Shown here in pieces: positions 63,775 to 64,000 of a stretch of DNA of 64,000 nucleotides. The number at the start of each line of letters is the position of its first letter. The first letter of the stretch is position 1. Origin of the DNA: Chryseobacterium sp. c4a. Lineage in GTDB: Bacteria; Bacteroidota; Bacteroidia; Flavobacteriales; Weeksellaceae. The DNA lies in contig NZ_WXVU01000002.1 of the NCBI RefSeq assembly GCF_009900745.1, positions 310,001-374,000 on the forward strand, read 5' to 3'. The notes under the pieces are model-generated. The model was not told the DNA's origin and did not search any database. It saw only the letters and a program-made list of their open reading frames with translations. The position numbers and the translations under genes were made by a program.

Positions 63775-64000
63775 ATGCAAATAGAAACAAGACCCCTGAC
63801 TGTTCAGGATTATGAAGAGTTGGCTGCAACAATGAAAAGAGCGTATCCACAGATGTCAGAATCCATATGGTCTAAAAAAAGTATAGAAAAACTAACAAGA
63901 ATGTTTCCCGACGGGCAAATCTGTATTACGGTAGATGGAAAACTGGCTGCTGTGGCGCTTTCTATTATTGTGAATTATGATGAATTTGGCGATGACCACA
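63775..64000 (+). CDS. GNAT acetyltransferase / carbon-nitrogen hydrolase, 5' part
   Basis: 75 codons are visible before the window ends. The start MQIETRPLTVQDYEELAATM, then KRAYPQMSESIWSKKSIEKL and GQICITVDGKLAAVALSIIV, is the beginning of a GNAT domain. In flavobacteria this start belongs to a fusion with a nitrilase-type amidohydrolase; the fusion part is not visible here. The substrate is unknown. Confidence 0.8.
   Translation, partial: MQIETRPLTVQDYEELAATMKRAYPQMSESIWSKKSIEKLTRMFPDGQICITVDGKLAAVALSIIVNYDEFGDDH

Noticed and set aside
63509-63850. 113-codon minus-strand frame
   Set aside because: It overlaps the GNAT gene start and mixes the true small gene with an out-of-frame tail; replaced by the frameshifted reading at 63489-63661.

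Overview
The window looks like a chromosomal segment of a Chryseobacterium-type member of the Flavobacteriales (Bacteroidota). It is AT-rich. Many genes carry the Bacteroidota -7 promoter box TAnnTTTG and few have Shine-Dalgarno sequences. It encodes lineage-typical families: a GLPGLI protein, a SusC/SusD pair, a short SerA without an ACT domain, a DUF2339 membrane protein and a SIP-type siderophore protein. I see no rRNA, tRNA, CRISPR array, prophage or insertion sequence. Genus-level placement is inference.

Layout. Positions 1-8433 hold mostly single housekeeping genes (thioesterase, ArsC/Spx-like protein, gcvT, idi, a HAD protein, serA, mscL, an AraC regulator). Positions 8568-14336 hold an aldo/keto reductase, the NAD(P)HX repair enzyme, a yidD-lgt pair transcribed leftward and rarA transcribed rightward. 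Positions 14383-19724 run leftward: a large DUF2339 protein, a C1q-like surface protein, pheA and a hotdog thioesterase. dnaA (19861) leads a rightward group with a low-molecular-weight phosphatase, an NTF2-like protein and an RsmI-like methylase. An AraC regulator and a TolC/HlyD/MFS tripartite efflux operon fill 25934-31015.

Iron uptake lies at 31623-34751: a TonB-dependent siderophore receptor broken by a one-base frameshift in a G run, then a siderophore-interacting reductase. metG (36261-38297, leftward) diverges from an alpha-glucan utilisation locus (38632-52961): SusC, SusD, a SusE-like lipoprotein, GH97 alpha-glucosidase, GH13 amylase, an NTF2-like protein and an SLC45-like sugar transporter, with a BASS-type transporter and a sterol desaturase family gene in the middle. 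Two nested AACAATTGTT palindromes upstream of susC are a candidate operator.

The right end carries a pirin, an FMN reductase and a purine/GMP run, purM-purN-purH-purD-guaA. These cover five steps from FGAM-side intermediates to GMP, with IMP dehydrogenase and the earlier steps absent from the window. A secreted gene after guaA is bracketed by two copies of the guaA 3' end plus terminator, which looks like an insertion-by-duplication footprint. A small zinc-site-like gene at 63489-63661 has lost one base in a T run. The window ends inside a GNAT/nitrilase-type gene.

Accessory signal is concentrated in the intergenic DNA. It holds four copies of a 70-bp two-hairpin repeat, a 100-bp tandem repeat, several shorter palindromic families (some inside operons), a 19-bp perfect inverted repeat upstream of serA, and a compact promoter-to-terminator transcript upstream of purM that may be a small RNA. 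I did not find a convincing large undescribed multi-gene system.
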